Of a stretch of DNA of 64,000 nt, positions 35,489-43,781 are shown piece by piece. Position numbers and translations under genes: made by a program. The stretch's first letter is position 1, and the number at the start of each line of letters is the position of its first letter. Source of the DNA: Microbacterium yannicii (GTDB taxonomy: Bacteria > Actinomycetota > Actinomycetes > Actinomycetales > Microbacteriaceae); NCBI RefSeq assembly GCF_024055635.1, contig NZ_JAMXMB010000040.1:124001-188000 (forward strand). The letters are read 5' to 3'. Below the pieces are notes generated by a model. The model made no database searches and was not told the origin of the DNA. It was given only the letters and a program-made list of their open reading frames with translations.

Positions 35489-36832
35489 ATGACTGCACTG
35501 CGATCACGTCGTCGACACGGCTATATCGCTCTCGGGCTCGCCACCGTCGCGGCACTGACCCTTGCGGGCTGCGCCGAGGGCGGAGATGAGGGCGACGGGG
35601 GCGACGGCTCGCTCGAGGGCGAGACCGTCGAGATCTCCGGCGGCATCACCGGCACCGAGGCGGACTCGCTTCAGAAGTCGTTCGACCAGTTCACCGCCGA
35701 CACCGGCGTCGAGGTCGTCTACACCGGCGACAAGGGCTTCGAGGGCAACATCGTGACGAAGGTCGCCGGTGGCTCGGCACCCGACATCGCGATCGTGCCC
35801 CAGCCCGGCCTGCTGGCGTCGCTGGTCGGCACCGGCGAGGTGCAGGAGGGCACCAAGGAGGTCTCCGACAACGTCGACGAGTACTGGGCCGCGGCCTGGA
35901 AGGATTACGGCTCGGTCGACGGCACCTTCTACGCCGCGCCGATGCTCGCGAACCTCAAGGGCTACATCTACTACTCTCCCGCGAGCTTCAAGGAGTGGGG
36001 CGTCGAGGTGCCCACGACGTGGGACGAGCTGCTCGAGCTCACCAAGACGATCCAGGAGAAGACAGGTCAGCCGCCGTGGTGCGCTGGATTCTCGTCCGAG
36101 GCAGCGTCGGGATGGCCGGGCACGGACTGGGTCGAGGACCTCGTGCTGCGCCAGGCCGGCGCCGACGTGTACGACAGCTGGGCAGCCGGTGACACTCCGT
36201 TCACCGACCCCGACATCGAGGCCGCGTTCGACGAGGTGGCGAAGGTCCTGCTCGACCCGAAGTACGTCAACGCCGGATTCGGAGACGTGAAGAGCATCAA
36301 CTCGACCGCCTTCGGCGACCCCATCGCTTCGGCGGTGGCCAACGGCACGTGCGCACTGACGCACCAGGGCTCCTTCCTCACGGCGAACTTCCTCGCCGTG
36401 CAGACGGCCGAGGGCGCGACGCCCGACGTCGCCGAGGATGGCGACGTCTACGCGTTCCTGATGCCGGGCTTCGAGGGCGAGCCGTTCTCGGTCGAAGGCG
36501 GTGGCGAGTTCGTCACGGTCTTCTCCGATGATGCAGCGACCCAGGCCGTGGCCGAGTACATGTCGACCCCGGAGTTCGCCGACGCGCGCGTCTCCCTCGG
36601 CGGCGCCCTCTCGGCCAACACGGGCGCCGACCCGTCGCTGGCGTCGAGCAAGTTTCTCACCGACGCCATGACGGTCGTGCAGGACCCCGAGACGGTCTTC
36701 CGCTTCGACGCCTCCGACCTGATGCCGGCAACGGTCGGTTCGGGTTCGTTCTGGCGCGGCATGGTCGACTGGGTCGACGGCAAGCCGACGCCGCAGGTCC
36801 TGGAAGACATCCAGGCAGGCTACGAGGACTGA
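35489..36832 (+). CDS. ABC transporter substrate-binding lipoprotein, alpha-glucoside (AglE)-like
   Basis: A 447-aa SBP_bac_1 lipoprotein with basic N terminus and lipobox LAGC. Segments such as KGYIYYSPASFKEWGVEVPTTWDEL, QPPWCAGFSSEAASGWPGTDW and ADVYDSWAAGDTPF resemble alpha-glucoside-binding AglE-type proteins, which accept maltose, trehalose, sucrose and similar disaccharides. ATG 35489 has AGGAGG in good position. It is followed by a strong hairpin and then the two permeases. No ATPase is encoded locally. Confidence 0.88.
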   Translation: MTALRSRRRHGYIALGLATVAALTLAGCAEGGDEGDGGDGSLEGETVEISGGITGTEADSLQKSFDQFTADTGVEVVYTGDKGFEGNIVTKVAGGSAPDIAIVPQPGLLASLVGTGEVQEGTKEVSDNVDEYWAAAWKDYGSVDGTFYAAPMLANLKGYIYYSPASFKEWGVEVPTTWDELLELTKTIQEKTGQPPWCAGFSSEAASGWPGTDWVEDLVLRQAGADVYDSWAAGDTPFTDPDIEAAFDEVAKVLLDPKYVNAGFGDVKSINSTAFGDPIASAVANGTCALTHQGSFLTANFLAVQTAEGATPDVAEDGDVYAFLMPGFEGEPFSVEGGGEFVTVFSDDAATQAVAEYMSTPEFADARVSLGGALSANTGADPSLASSKFLTDAMTVVQDPETVFRFDASDLMPATVGSGSFWRGMVDWVDGKPTPQVLEDIQAGYED

Positions 36833-36844
36833 CGCACCGCACCT

Positions 36845-36884
36845 CGGTGCCGGGCCCCTCGCTCTGCGGGCGGGCCCGGCACCG
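36845..36884 (+). terminator. Strong hairpin between binding-protein and permease genes
   Basis: CGGTGCCGGGCCC (36845-36857) pairs perfectly with GGGCCCGGCACCG (36872-36884) around a 14-nt loop. There is no U-tract. Hairpins at this position in sugar operons commonly protect or end the binding-protein message and so raise its ratio over the permeases; that is the likely role here. Confidence 0.65.
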
Positions 36885-36926
36885 GGGTGACGTCATCCGT
36901 CGGTGGCGACGGGGGAAAGGCAGAAC

Positions 36927-38267
36927 ATGTCTCAGACCACATCCACGACGGCGCAGGCGGAAGCAGCGCCGCCGTCCGAGCGCGGCGGCAGGAAGCCGCC
37001 CTCGCGGACGACCACACGGCTCGTCGTCACGATCGGCTTCATCCTGATCGCGGCGCTGCTGATCTTCCTCTTCCTCAGCCCGCCGGCTCCCGATGCGCGG
37101 CCGACCTCGCTGGGATTCTCGTTCAATTCGTTCTTCCAATGGATCGGCAACCTGGGGCCGATCGTGCAGATCCCGATCGTCCTGCTGATCTTCGCGGTCG
37201 TGGTCGGGATCCTTCTCGTACTCATCGAGTACGCGCCCCGCCAGGGCAGGGGCTACTTCTGGCTGCGGCTGATCTCGTGCTTCGCGATCCCGCTCCTGGC
37301 GTTCATGATGCTGCGGCCGTACCAGAACGCGGTCATCTACGTGATCCCGATCGCTCTCATCGCGGGCGGTCTGCTCTTCTACGCCGACTACCGTGCGCGC
37401 GAAGGCGCGGGGTATCTGTACCAGCTGACGCTGTTCCTCGCCCCCGCGGCGATCCTGATCCTGATGGGCCTCATCTACCCCTCGATCGCGACGATCATCC
37501 AGTCGTTCTTCGACAAGACCGGCGACAACTTCGTCGGCATGGACAACTATGTGTGGGCGTTCACGAACCCGCAGGGGTTCTGGTCGATCATCAACACGCT
37601 GATCTGGGCGATCTTCGCGCCGGTCTTCTCGACGGTCGTCGGGCTGGCCTACGCCGCCTTCATGGAGCGGGCACGCGGCGACCGCATCCTCAAGATCCTT
37701 GTCTTCATCCCCTTCGCGATCGCGCCGGTGAGCATCAGCCTCATCTGGAAGTTCGTGTACGACTACCGGCAGGGCGAGCAGATCGGCATCCTGAACGCGC
37801 TCGTCGTGGCGTTCGGCGGAGAACCGGTCAGGTGGCTCGACGTCTGGCCGCTCGTCAACACGTTCTGCCTGCTCTTCGCGTTCGTGTGGGCCCAGACCGG
37901 CTTCGCGATGGTGGTGCTCTCCGCCGCGATCAAGGCGGTGCCGGCCGAGCAGATGGAGGCCGCGCAGCTCGACGGCACCAACGCGTGGCAGCGGTTCACC
38001 AACGTCACCGTGCCGGGCATCCGCACGGCGATCGTCATCGTGCTCACCACGGTCACCATCGCCGCCCTCAAGCTGTACGACATCGTGGCGGTGATGACCG
38101 GAGGCCGGTCCAACTCGACGGTGCTGGGCTTCGAGATGGTGAACCAGCAGCAGCGGTTCCAGAGCTACGGGCACGCGGCGGCGCTGGCGGTGCTGATCTT
38201 CATCTTCGTCACGCCGCTGATCATCTACAACGTCAGGCAGCTGCGCAGGCAGAGGGAGGTGCGGTGA
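36927..38267 (+). CDS. ABC transporter permease (MalF/AglF-like) with an extra N-terminal membrane region
   Basis: A 446-aa permease, about 140 residues longer than typical MalF-type subunits of 300. The canonical part begins near residue 170 (YQLTLFLAPAAILILMGLIYPS) and contains the EAA loop EQMEAAQLDGTNAWQRFTNVTVPG. The first 170 residues hold about four additional hydrophobic helices, for example VVTIGFILIAALLIFLFL and IVQIPIVLLIFAVVVGILL. ATG 36927 has GGGGAAAGG upstream. It pairs with the permease at 38267. Confidence 0.9.
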   Translation: MSQTTSTTAQAEAAPPSERGGRKPPSRTTTRLVVTIGFILIAALLIFLFLSPPAPDARPTSLGFSFNSFFQWIGNLGPIVQIPIVLLIFAVVVGILLVLIEYAPRQGRGYFWLRLISCFAIPLLAFMMLRPYQNAVIYVIPIALIAGGLLFYADYRAREGAGYLYQLTLFLAPAAILILMGLIYPSIATIIQSFFDKTGDNFVGMDNYVWAFTNPQGFWSIINTLIWAIFAPVFSTVVGLAYAAFMERARGDRILKILVFIPFAIAPVSISLIWKFVYDYRQGEQIGILNALVVAFGGEPVRWLDVWPLVNTFCLLFAFVWAQTGFAMVVLSAAIKAVPAEQMEAAQLDGTNAWQRFTNVTVPGIRTAIVIVLTTVTIAALKLYDIVAVMTGGRSNSTVLGFEMVNQQQRFQSYGHAAALAVLIFIFVTPLIIYNVRQLRRQREVR

Positions 38268-39247
38268 TGACCGCCGTCGACGAGAAGAAGCCGAGCCCGC
38301 AGTTCGACAGAGCCAGCGCACGCAAGGTCGCGCGCGAGACGCGTCGCAGCGAGGCGCAGGCCCAGAAGCGGATGACGTCGCCCATCGCCACGGTGGTCGC
38401 CATCGCGATCGCGTTCCTGTGGACCATCCCCACGCTCGGACTGCTGATCACGTCGTTCCGTCCGGGCGCGGATTCGGCGTCGTCGGGGTGGTGGACCGTC
38501 TTCACGAACCCAGATTTCGTCCTCGGCAACTACCAGGCGGCCCTCACCTCCGGCGGCACGGCGCTCACGCTCGGCGAGTCGTTCCTCAACTCGCTCGCGA
38601 TCACGATCCCGGTGACCGTCTTCGTGCTCGCGATCGCAGCGCTCGCCGCGTACGCCTTCGCGTGGATGGACTTCAAGGGCCGGGGCGTCATCTTCGTCGC
38701 CGTCTTCGCGCTGCAGATCGTCCCCATCCAGATGGCACTGGTGCCGCTGCTGAGCCTGTTCTCGCGCGGGCTCGAGTTCGGCGACGTCACGGTGTTCCCG
38801 GGGCTGGAGATGCGCGACGTCGATCACAGCTTCGCGACGATGTGGATCGCGCACGTGATGTTCGCGATGCCGCTCGCGATCTTCCTGCTGTACAACTTCA
38901 TCGCCGAGATCCCGTCCGACGTGATCGAGGCGGCACGCGTGGACGGCGCGGGGCACGGGCAGATCTTCTTCCGGATCATCCTGCCGCTCGCCACGCCGGC
39001 GCTCGCGTCGTTCGCGATCCTCGAGTTCGTCTGGGTCTGGAACGACCTGCTGGTCGCGACGATCTTCGCGCCCTCGTCGTCGCTGCCGATGACGCAGACC
39101 CTGAACTCGCTCTCCGGGTCGTGGGGCGATCAGTGGTTCCTGGTGTCGGCGGGCGCGTTCCTCGTGCTCATCGTGCCGGTGATCGTGTTCCTCTCGCTGC
39201 AGCGGTTCTTCGTGCGCGGCCTGCTGGCCGGCGCGACGAAGGGCTGA
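38267..39247 (+). CDS. ABC transporter permease (MalG/AglG-like)
   Basis: A 326-aa permease with a 45-residue charged N terminus, TM1 at TVVAIAIAFLWTIPTLGLLITSF, and the EAA loop SDVIEAARVDGAGHGQIFFRIILPL. Its ATG shares one base with the upstream stop (TGATG). It forms the channel with the AglF-like subunit. The operon ends at the strong hairpin 39261-39313. Confidence 0.92.
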   Translation: MTAVDEKKPSPQFDRASARKVARETRRSEAQAQKRMTSPIATVVAIAIAFLWTIPTLGLLITSFRPGADSASSGWWTVFTNPDFVLGNYQAALTSGGTALTLGESFLNSLAITIPVTVFVLAIAALAAYAFAWMDFKGRGVIFVAVFALQIVPIQMALVPLLSLFSRGLEFGDVTVFPGLEMRDVDHSFATMWIAHVMFAMPLAIFLLYNFIAEIPSDVIEAARVDGAGHGQIFFRIILPLATPALASFAILEFVWVWNDLLVATIFAPSSSLPMTQTLNSLSGSWGDQWFLVSAGAFLVLIVPVIVFLSLQRFFVRGLLAGATKG

Positions 39248-39260
39248 CCCGGCAGACGAA

Positions 39261-39313
39261 GCAGACGGATGCCGCGACCTGGCGATCGACGCCGGGTCGC
39301 GGCATCCGTCTGC
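39261..39313 (+). terminator. Terminator-like hairpin built from the recurrent GGATGCC word
   Basis: GCAGACGGATGCCGCGACC (39261-39279) is the exact reverse complement of 39295-39313, giving a perfect 19-bp stem with a 15-nt loop. It lies between the permease gene and the convergent DUF305 gene and so can serve both. It shares GACGGATGCCGC with the structures at 46612 and, nearly, at 53251. Confidence 0.8.
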
Positions 39314-39368
39314 GGGCGTGCTCTCCGACCGTGCCGCAATCAGCCGGTGCCCGCGAGGTGAGCCGACC

Positions 39369-40043
39369 TCAGCCCGAGCAGCCGAGGCGGTTCTGGATCG
39401 ACCGCATCGCGTCGATCTCGGAGGTCTGGCCGTTCTTGATGGCCTGCGCGACCTCGAGTGCGCGGGGGTCGGTGCCGAGGTCGAGGAGCGCCTGGGCCAT
39501 CGGGATCGCTCCCTCGTGGTGGCGGATCATGAGCGACAGGAACAGACAGTCCGCCTCCTGGCCGGTGGCCGACTCCAGTGCGGCCATCTCGTCCGCGGAT
39601 GCCATGCCCATGGCTTCGCGGGCCTCGTCCTCGGTCATCGGCTCGCCCGACGCGCCTCCGTGATCGTGTTCGCCGGTGGCGGGATCCATCCACTGCATCA
39701 TCGGTCCGCCCGACTGCGGGAGCCCCCACTGTACGAGCCAGTCGAACATCTCGCCGCGCTGGCCGGCCTGGCCGGTGGCGATGTCGTACGACAGCATGCG
39801 CAGTTCGTCGTCGTCGGTCTTGCGGTAGATCTGCATCGCCATCTCGATCGCCTGCGCGTGGTGCACCTGCATGTCGCGGGAGAACCCGGCCTCAGGCGAA
39901 GCGGTGCCGGGGGTGGTGGCGACGGTCTGCGAGCCGAACGTCGAGAACCGCCCGACCGCGAAGCCCAGCGCGGCGATCAGGACGAGAGCGACGCCGATGA
40001 CCAGCCAACGCCGGGTGCCCGCCGTCGGCGCCTCGTCCGACAC
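39369..40043 (-). CDS. DUF305 secreted/membrane-anchored protein
   Basis: A 224-aa protein with an N-terminal membrane anchor (RRWLVIGVALVLIAALGFAVG) and an extracytoplasmic DUF305 domain carrying both conserved His pairs: DMQVHHAQAIEMA and MIRHHEGAIPMAQ, plus a Met-rich centre (GGPMMQWMDP, MGMASADEMAAL). DUF305 includes cyanobacterial CopM, a copper-binding protein, so a metal-handling role is plausible. It lies 7 nt after the DUF3105 gene on the same strand. Confidence 0.88.
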   Translation of the reverse strand: MSDEAPTAGTRRWLVIGVALVLIAALGFAVGRFSTFGSQTVATTPGTASPEAGFSRDMQVHHAQAIEMAMQIYRKTDDDELRMLSYDIATGQAGQRGEMFDWLVQWGLPQSGGPMMQWMDPATGEHDHGGASGEPMTEDEAREAMGMASADEMAALESATGQEADCLFLSLMIRHHEGAIPMAQALLDLGTDPRALEVAQAIKNGQTSEIDAMRSIQNRLGCSG

Positions 40044-40050
40044 GTGCGAG

Positions 40051-40758
40051 CTACTTCTTGCCCGGCGCGTCGAGTCCGCCGGTGCAGAGCGCGTTGGGCT
40101 CCGGAGCGTTGGTCGAGTGCCAGTACGCCGTGATGAACTCCTTGATGCGCGCGTCGTCGGCGGAGTCGACCTTCAGCTGCGCGTTCCAGGCGCTCACCGC
40201 GATCGGGGTGTCCATGTCCTCGTACGGCGAGAGCACCGAGTAGGTCGAGGGAAGCAGCGCTTCGAGCTTCGCCACGTCGCCGTCCGACACCTGAGCGGGG
40301 TCATACGTGACCCACACCGCACCGTGCTCGAGGTCGTGCACGGCGTTCTCGTTGGGCACCGGCTCGGTGTACACGCCGCAGTTCAGCCAGACGGCGTTGT
40401 GGTCGCCGCCGGCCGGCGGCGTCTGCGGGTAGTCGACGCTGCCCTCGACGTGGTTCGCCGTGTTCTCGAACGTCTCGACGCCCTCGATGCCGCTGCCGTC
40501 GCCGGCGCCGCGATCGTAGGTCGGTGCCGGGGCGGGAGCGAAGACGATGGATGCGACGATCGCCGCGATGACGAGGATCGCGGCGACGGAGCCGACGATC
40601 CACCACACGAGCTTGCTGCGTCGCCGCTTGGCGAGCTGCCTCTGGTACTCGGCCAGTTTCTCCTGGCGCTTCTGCTCGCGCTGCTGCTTGACGGTGAGGT
40701 CGATCTTCGCCTGCGTGGCCGGGTTGCCGCTCGCGCGCTTGTCGGTGGTCGGGGTCAT
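40051..40758 (-). CDS. DUF3105 membrane-anchored protein
   Basis: A 235-aa protein with a basic, coiled-coil-like N terminus (VKQQREQKRQEKLAEYQRQLAKRRR), one membrane span (LVWWIVGSVAAILVIAAIVASIVF) and a C-terminal DUF3105 domain (NHVEGSVDYPQTPPAGGDHN, HDLEHGAVWVTYDP, VSAWNAQLKVDS). DUF3105 genes are commonly next to DUF305 genes in actinobacteria, as here; the function is unknown, but the His/Asp motifs suggest metal binding outside the membrane. I use ATG 40758; TTG 40776 is possible. Confidence 0.85.
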   Translation of the reverse strand: MTPTTDKRASGNPATQAKIDLTVKQQREQKRQEKLAEYQRQLAKRRRSKLVWWIVGSVAAILVIAAIVASIVFAPAPAPTYDRGAGDGSGIEGVETFENTANHVEGSVDYPQTPPAGGDHNAVWLNCGVYTEPVPNENAVHDLEHGAVWVTYDPAQVSDGDVAKLEALLPSTYSVLSPYEDMDTPIAVSAWNAQLKVDSADDARIKEFITAYWHSTNAPEPNALCTGGLDAPGKK

Positions 40759-40936
40759 GCTCGTGATCTCTGCCAATCGATAACAGGGGTCTGGGCGCCC
40801 GCGACGTGCCGCAGAAGCGGGTGACGGGTTGTTTTCATCCTATGCGAGCGCATGTGTCGTGGCCCTGAGAAGGCGCCGACAGCGCGGCGACCCTGCCGAT
40901 GGATGCGGTCGAGGGGAAGCATCCGATATCATGGGC

Positions 40937-40950
40937 TCGAATCGATTCGA
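40937..40950. promoter_or_regulatory. Perfect 14-bp palindrome upstream of the Bcr/CflA gene
   Basis: TCGAATCGATTCGA is exactly self-complementary and stands out in the GC-rich leader region. A TATCAT (40927-40932) just before it could be a -10 element, placing the palindrome around the transcription start. It may be an operator of an unlinked regulator. The interval 40759-41102 otherwise contains only this site and the hairpin at 40973. Confidence 0.4.
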
Positions 40951-40972
40951 CCTTTCACGGTCGTCCGCCTGT

Positions 40973-41006
40973 GTCCTGGTGCCGATCGGCAGCGCCGGAC
41001 CCTTTT
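40973..41006 (+). terminator. Possible attenuator before the Bcr/CflA efflux gene
   Basis: GTCC-T-GGTGC pairs with GCGCC-GGAC (40992-41000) around a 9-nt loop, with one bulge and one G-U pair, and CCTTTT follows directly. It lies about 100 nt before the presumed efflux start and within a small open frame that begins at ATG 40931. This is the layout of a ribosome- or antibiotic-sensitive attenuator, but the stem is short. Confidence 0.4.
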
Positions 41007-41102
41007 ACCTCGGTCTTGGCTCCGCCCGCATGACGCGAAGTCCATGCCAAGCCGCCCTCGCACGCCGACCGTCGAAACCCCGCCACGAAACGAAACCCAC
41101 TG

Positions 41103-42473
41103 TTGCTCGACACCGCATCGCTCCCCGTCCAGAAACCCCAGCCCCGCGCCGACCAGCAGCCTGCTGACCCGAAGCCGCACCCGCACCCGACGACCACGGG
41201 TGCCATCCGAACGCTCGGGAGCAACCCGGCCACCGCGCCGATCGTGCTGCACCCGGGCGACTCGATCCCGCATCGCCGACGCGTCCTCTACATCGTGCTG
41301 CTCGGAGCGCTGACAGCGCTCGGCCCCTTCACGATCGACCTCTACCTACCGGCGTTCCCGGTGCTCGAGGCCGACTTCGACACCACGGCCGCGATGATCC
41401 AGCTCACCCTCACCGGGACGATGATCGGGTTCGCGCTCGGTCAGCTCATCGTCGGCCCGCTGAGCGACAAGGTCGGTCGGCGGGTGCCGCTGCTCTCGGT
41501 GACCGCGCTCCACGTCGTCGCCAGCGTGGCCGCCGCCCTCGCCCCCACCCTCGAGCTGCTGTCGGTCGCGCGGGTGTTCCAGGGCGCAGGCGCGGCGGCG
41601 GGCGGCGTCGTGGCCGCAGCGATCGTGCGGGACCTGTTCGGCGGTCGCCGACTCGTGGTGATGCTGTCGCGCCTCGCGCTCGTCTCGGGCGTCGCCCCGG
41701 TGCTCGCGCCCCTCGTGGGCTCGGCGCTGCTGGCCGTCATGCCGTGGCGCGGCGTCTTCGTGGTGCTCGCGGTGTACGGCGCCGTCATGCTCGTCTCGGC
41801 GCTCGTGTTCCTCCCCGAGACCCTGCCGCCCGCGCGCCGCCGCGAGCGAGGCTCCACCACGGTGTGGCAGCGCTACCGGAGCGTCTTCAGCGACCGGGTC
41901 TTCATCGGCGTGCTGATCATCGGCGGGATGACGTTCTCTGGGCTGTTCTCGTACCTGTCGAGCTCGTCGTTCCTCTTTCAGCTCGACTACGGCCTGAGCG
42001 CCCAGGAGTACGGCCTGATGTTCGCCGTCAACTCGCTCGGCGTCGTGCTCGGCGTGCAGGCCGCATCGCGCCTGGCTGCCCGGTTCGGCCCGCAGTGGGT
42101 GATGGCCTGGTCGACGGCTGTGCTCGTGGTGGCGGCATCCGCCATCATCGTCACCGACCAGCTCGGGCTCGGGCTGTGGGGCACCATCGTGCCGCTCTTC
42201 GTCTTCATGACGGGCTGTGGCTTCACGTTCCCGTGCGTGCAGGTGCTGGCGCTCGACCGCCACGGCAAGGCGGCGGGCACGGCGCAGTCGATCGTCGGCG
42301 CCACCAACTTCGGCGTCGCGGGCATCATCTCGCCGCTGGTGGGATGGATCGCGAAGGATGCCGGCATCACCGCCACCACGATGGCCTCGGTGATGGTCGG
42401 GTGCGCGGTGGTGGGCCTGCTGTCGCTGTGGCTCATCGTGCGGCCGCGCACCGTGGAGCGTCTCGCGCCCTGA
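41103..42473 (+). CDS. MFS transporter, Bcr/CflA family drug efflux pump
   Basis: A 456-aa 12-span transporter. The segment LGALTALGPFTIDLYLPAFPVLEADF is diagnostic of Bcr/CflA, and GQLIVGPLSDKVGRRVPLL is motif A. Members export chloramphenicol, bicyclomycin, sulfonamides and other drugs. About 55 residues precede TM1, rich in Pro and His. The TTG start at 41103 lacks a clear ribosome-binding site; the in-frame GTG at 41242 is a shorter alternative, so the N terminus is uncertain. An attenuator-like hairpin lies upstream. Confidence 0.88.
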   Translation: MLDTASLPVQKPQPRADQQPADPKPHPHPTTTGAIRTLGSNPATAPIVLHPGDSIPHRRRVLYIVLLGALTALGPFTIDLYLPAFPVLEADFDTTAAMIQLTLTGTMIGFALGQLIVGPLSDKVGRRVPLLSVTALHVVASVAAALAPTLELLSVARVFQGAGAAAGGVVAAAIVRDLFGGRRLVVMLSRLALVSGVAPVLAPLVGSALLAVMPWRGVFVVLAVYGAVMLVSALVFLPETLPPARRRERGSTTVWQRYRSVFSDRVFIGVLIIGGMTFSGLFSYLSSSSFLFQLDYGLSAQEYGLMFAVNSLGVVLGVQAASRLAARFGPQWVMAWSTAVLVVAASAIIVTDQLGLGLWGTIVPLFVFMTGCGFTFPCVQVLALDRHGKAAGTAQSIVGATNFGVAGIISPLVGWIAKDAGITATTMASVMVGCAVVGLLSLWLIVRPRTVERLAP

Positions 42474-42479
42474 TCGGAG

Positions 42480-42980
42480 TCAGTCCGCGTGCGCGACGGG
42501 TTGCAGGCGGAACAGGCGCACGGTGCGCCCGGACTCGCGCTCGTAGTTGCGGTAGCCGGGCCACTGCGCCTCGATGCGTGCCCAGACGGCGTCGCGTTCG
42601 GCAGCGGGCACGGGACTCGCGTGCACCAGCATGCGGCGTCCGCGCACCGTGATCTCGGCATCCGGGTGGGCCAGCAGGTTGTTCGTCCATGCCGGATGGC
42701 GGGCACCGGCGAAGTTCGTACCCGCGACGATCGCGCGACCCTGGCCGTCGGGCGTGTACATCAGCGCGGCGTCGCGGGGCTCGCCCGACTTCGCGCCGAT
42801 CGTGTGAAGCACGAGCGACGGCACGAGCAGTGCGCTCACCTGCACGCGCCCGTGCGAGATCCACCCGACGAAGCGCTCGACCGGCGGCAGCAGCAGCGGA
42901 CCCAGGACACGGCGGAACACCCGGGTGCGCGTGAGCGGCGCGACGAGGGTGCGGACGATGTCGACGGCCCGTGATGGCAT
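42480..42980 (-). CDS. Nitroreductase/deazaflavin-dependent oxidoreductase family protein
   Basis: A 166-aa split-barrel protein: VSALLVPSLVLHTIGAKSGEPRDAALMYTPDGQG, IVAGTNFAGARHPAWTNNLLAHPDAEITVRGRR and WPGYRNYERESGRTVRLFRLQPV (key words) match the F420-dependent quinone reductase (Ddn-like) group of actinobacteria. It probably uses a deazaflavin or flavin cofactor to reduce small molecules. ATG 42980 is preferred; 42989 adds three residues. It converges with the Bcr/CflA gene 6 nt away. Confidence 0.82.
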   Translation of the reverse strand: MPSRAVDIVRTLVAPLTRTRVFRRVLGPLLLPPVERFVGWISHGRVQVSALLVPSLVLHTIGAKSGEPRDAALMYTPDGQGRAIVAGTNFAGARHPAWTNNLLAHPDAEITVRGRRMLVHASPVPAAERDAVWARIEAQWPGYRNYERESGRTVRLFRLQPVAHAD

Positions 42981-43112
42981 GGCGCCCATCCTGCCCGACG
43001 ACACCGACGCTGTCACGGGAGGACGACGCGCCCCCGCCGAAGAGATTGTCAAGGGTGCACGGAAAAAGCCCGGATGAGGTCGATGTCGCGAGGTGACAGG
43101 CACAATGGGGCG

Positions 43113-43772
43113 ATGACCACGACAGAGCGGCGGGTCGCCGTCCCCGTCATCGCCTACCTGCTCGCCGGGTCGTCACTGGTGGTGCTGTCGTGTCTGCTGG
43201 GGTGGTGGATCTTCTCGCGCGGCGATGAGCCGTTCGCCGTCGACACCGCGTGGAACGCGCTCATGGGCGAGTGGTGGCGTCCCGTCATCACCGGGTTCGC
43301 TCATTTCATGGACTTCGTCGGCGGCGGCTGGTTCGGCGTCCTCCTGGTGCCGATCGCCGGGGCGGTCGCGCTCATCGTGCTGCGGCGGCCGTGGGCCGCT
43401 GCCTACTTCCTGGCCGCTGAGGCGGTGTCGGCCGCAGGGGTGCAGGTGCTCAAGCACCTCTTCGGGCGGGTGCGGCCGGAAGACATCCTCGTGCTGTCGG
43501 ACTACGGCTCGTACCCGTCGGGGCATGTGGCGAACGCCGCCACCATCGCGGTGGCGGCCACCGTGATCTTCCCCCGGCTGTGGGTGGCCATCGTGGGCGC
43601 CGCCTGGGTGCTGCTCATGGCGTTCAGTCGCACCTACCTGCACGCGCATTGGCTGAGCGACACGTTGGGCGGCGCCCTGATAGGTGCGGGGGCGGCGCTG
43701 CTGGTGGCGGCCGCGTTCGCGCTGCCGATGGCACGGGAGGGGTCGGCTGTCGCGGCGAGGGCCGCTGGCTAG
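43113..43772 (+). CDS. PAP2-family membrane phosphatase
   Basis: A 219-aa protein with about five membrane spans and the full PAP2 signature: KHLFGRVRPED (K-x6-RP), YPSGH, and SRTYLHAHWLSD (SR-x5-H-x3-D). Family members dephosphorylate undecaprenyl pyrophosphate or phosphatidate-type lipids. Context does not discriminate between these. It is followed 9 nt later by the DUF853 gene. Confidence 0.9.
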   Translation: MTTTERRVAVPVIAYLLAGSSLVVLSCLLGWWIFSRGDEPFAVDTAWNALMGEWWRPVITGFAHFMDFVGGGWFGVLLVPIAGAVALIVLRRPWAAAYFLAAEAVSAAGVQVLKHLFGRVRPEDILVLSDYGSYPSGHVANAATIAVAATVIFPRLWVAIVGAAWVLLMAFSRTYLHAHWLSDTLGGALIGAGAALLVAAAFALPMAREGSAVAARAAG

Positions 43773-43781
43773 GCTGAGCGC

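Noticed and set aside
41044-41313. Pro/Ser/Arg-rich frame overlapping the start of the Bcr/CflA gene
   Set aside because: No ribosome-binding site, and it runs far into the transporter gene in another frame; more likely a shadow than a leader peptide.
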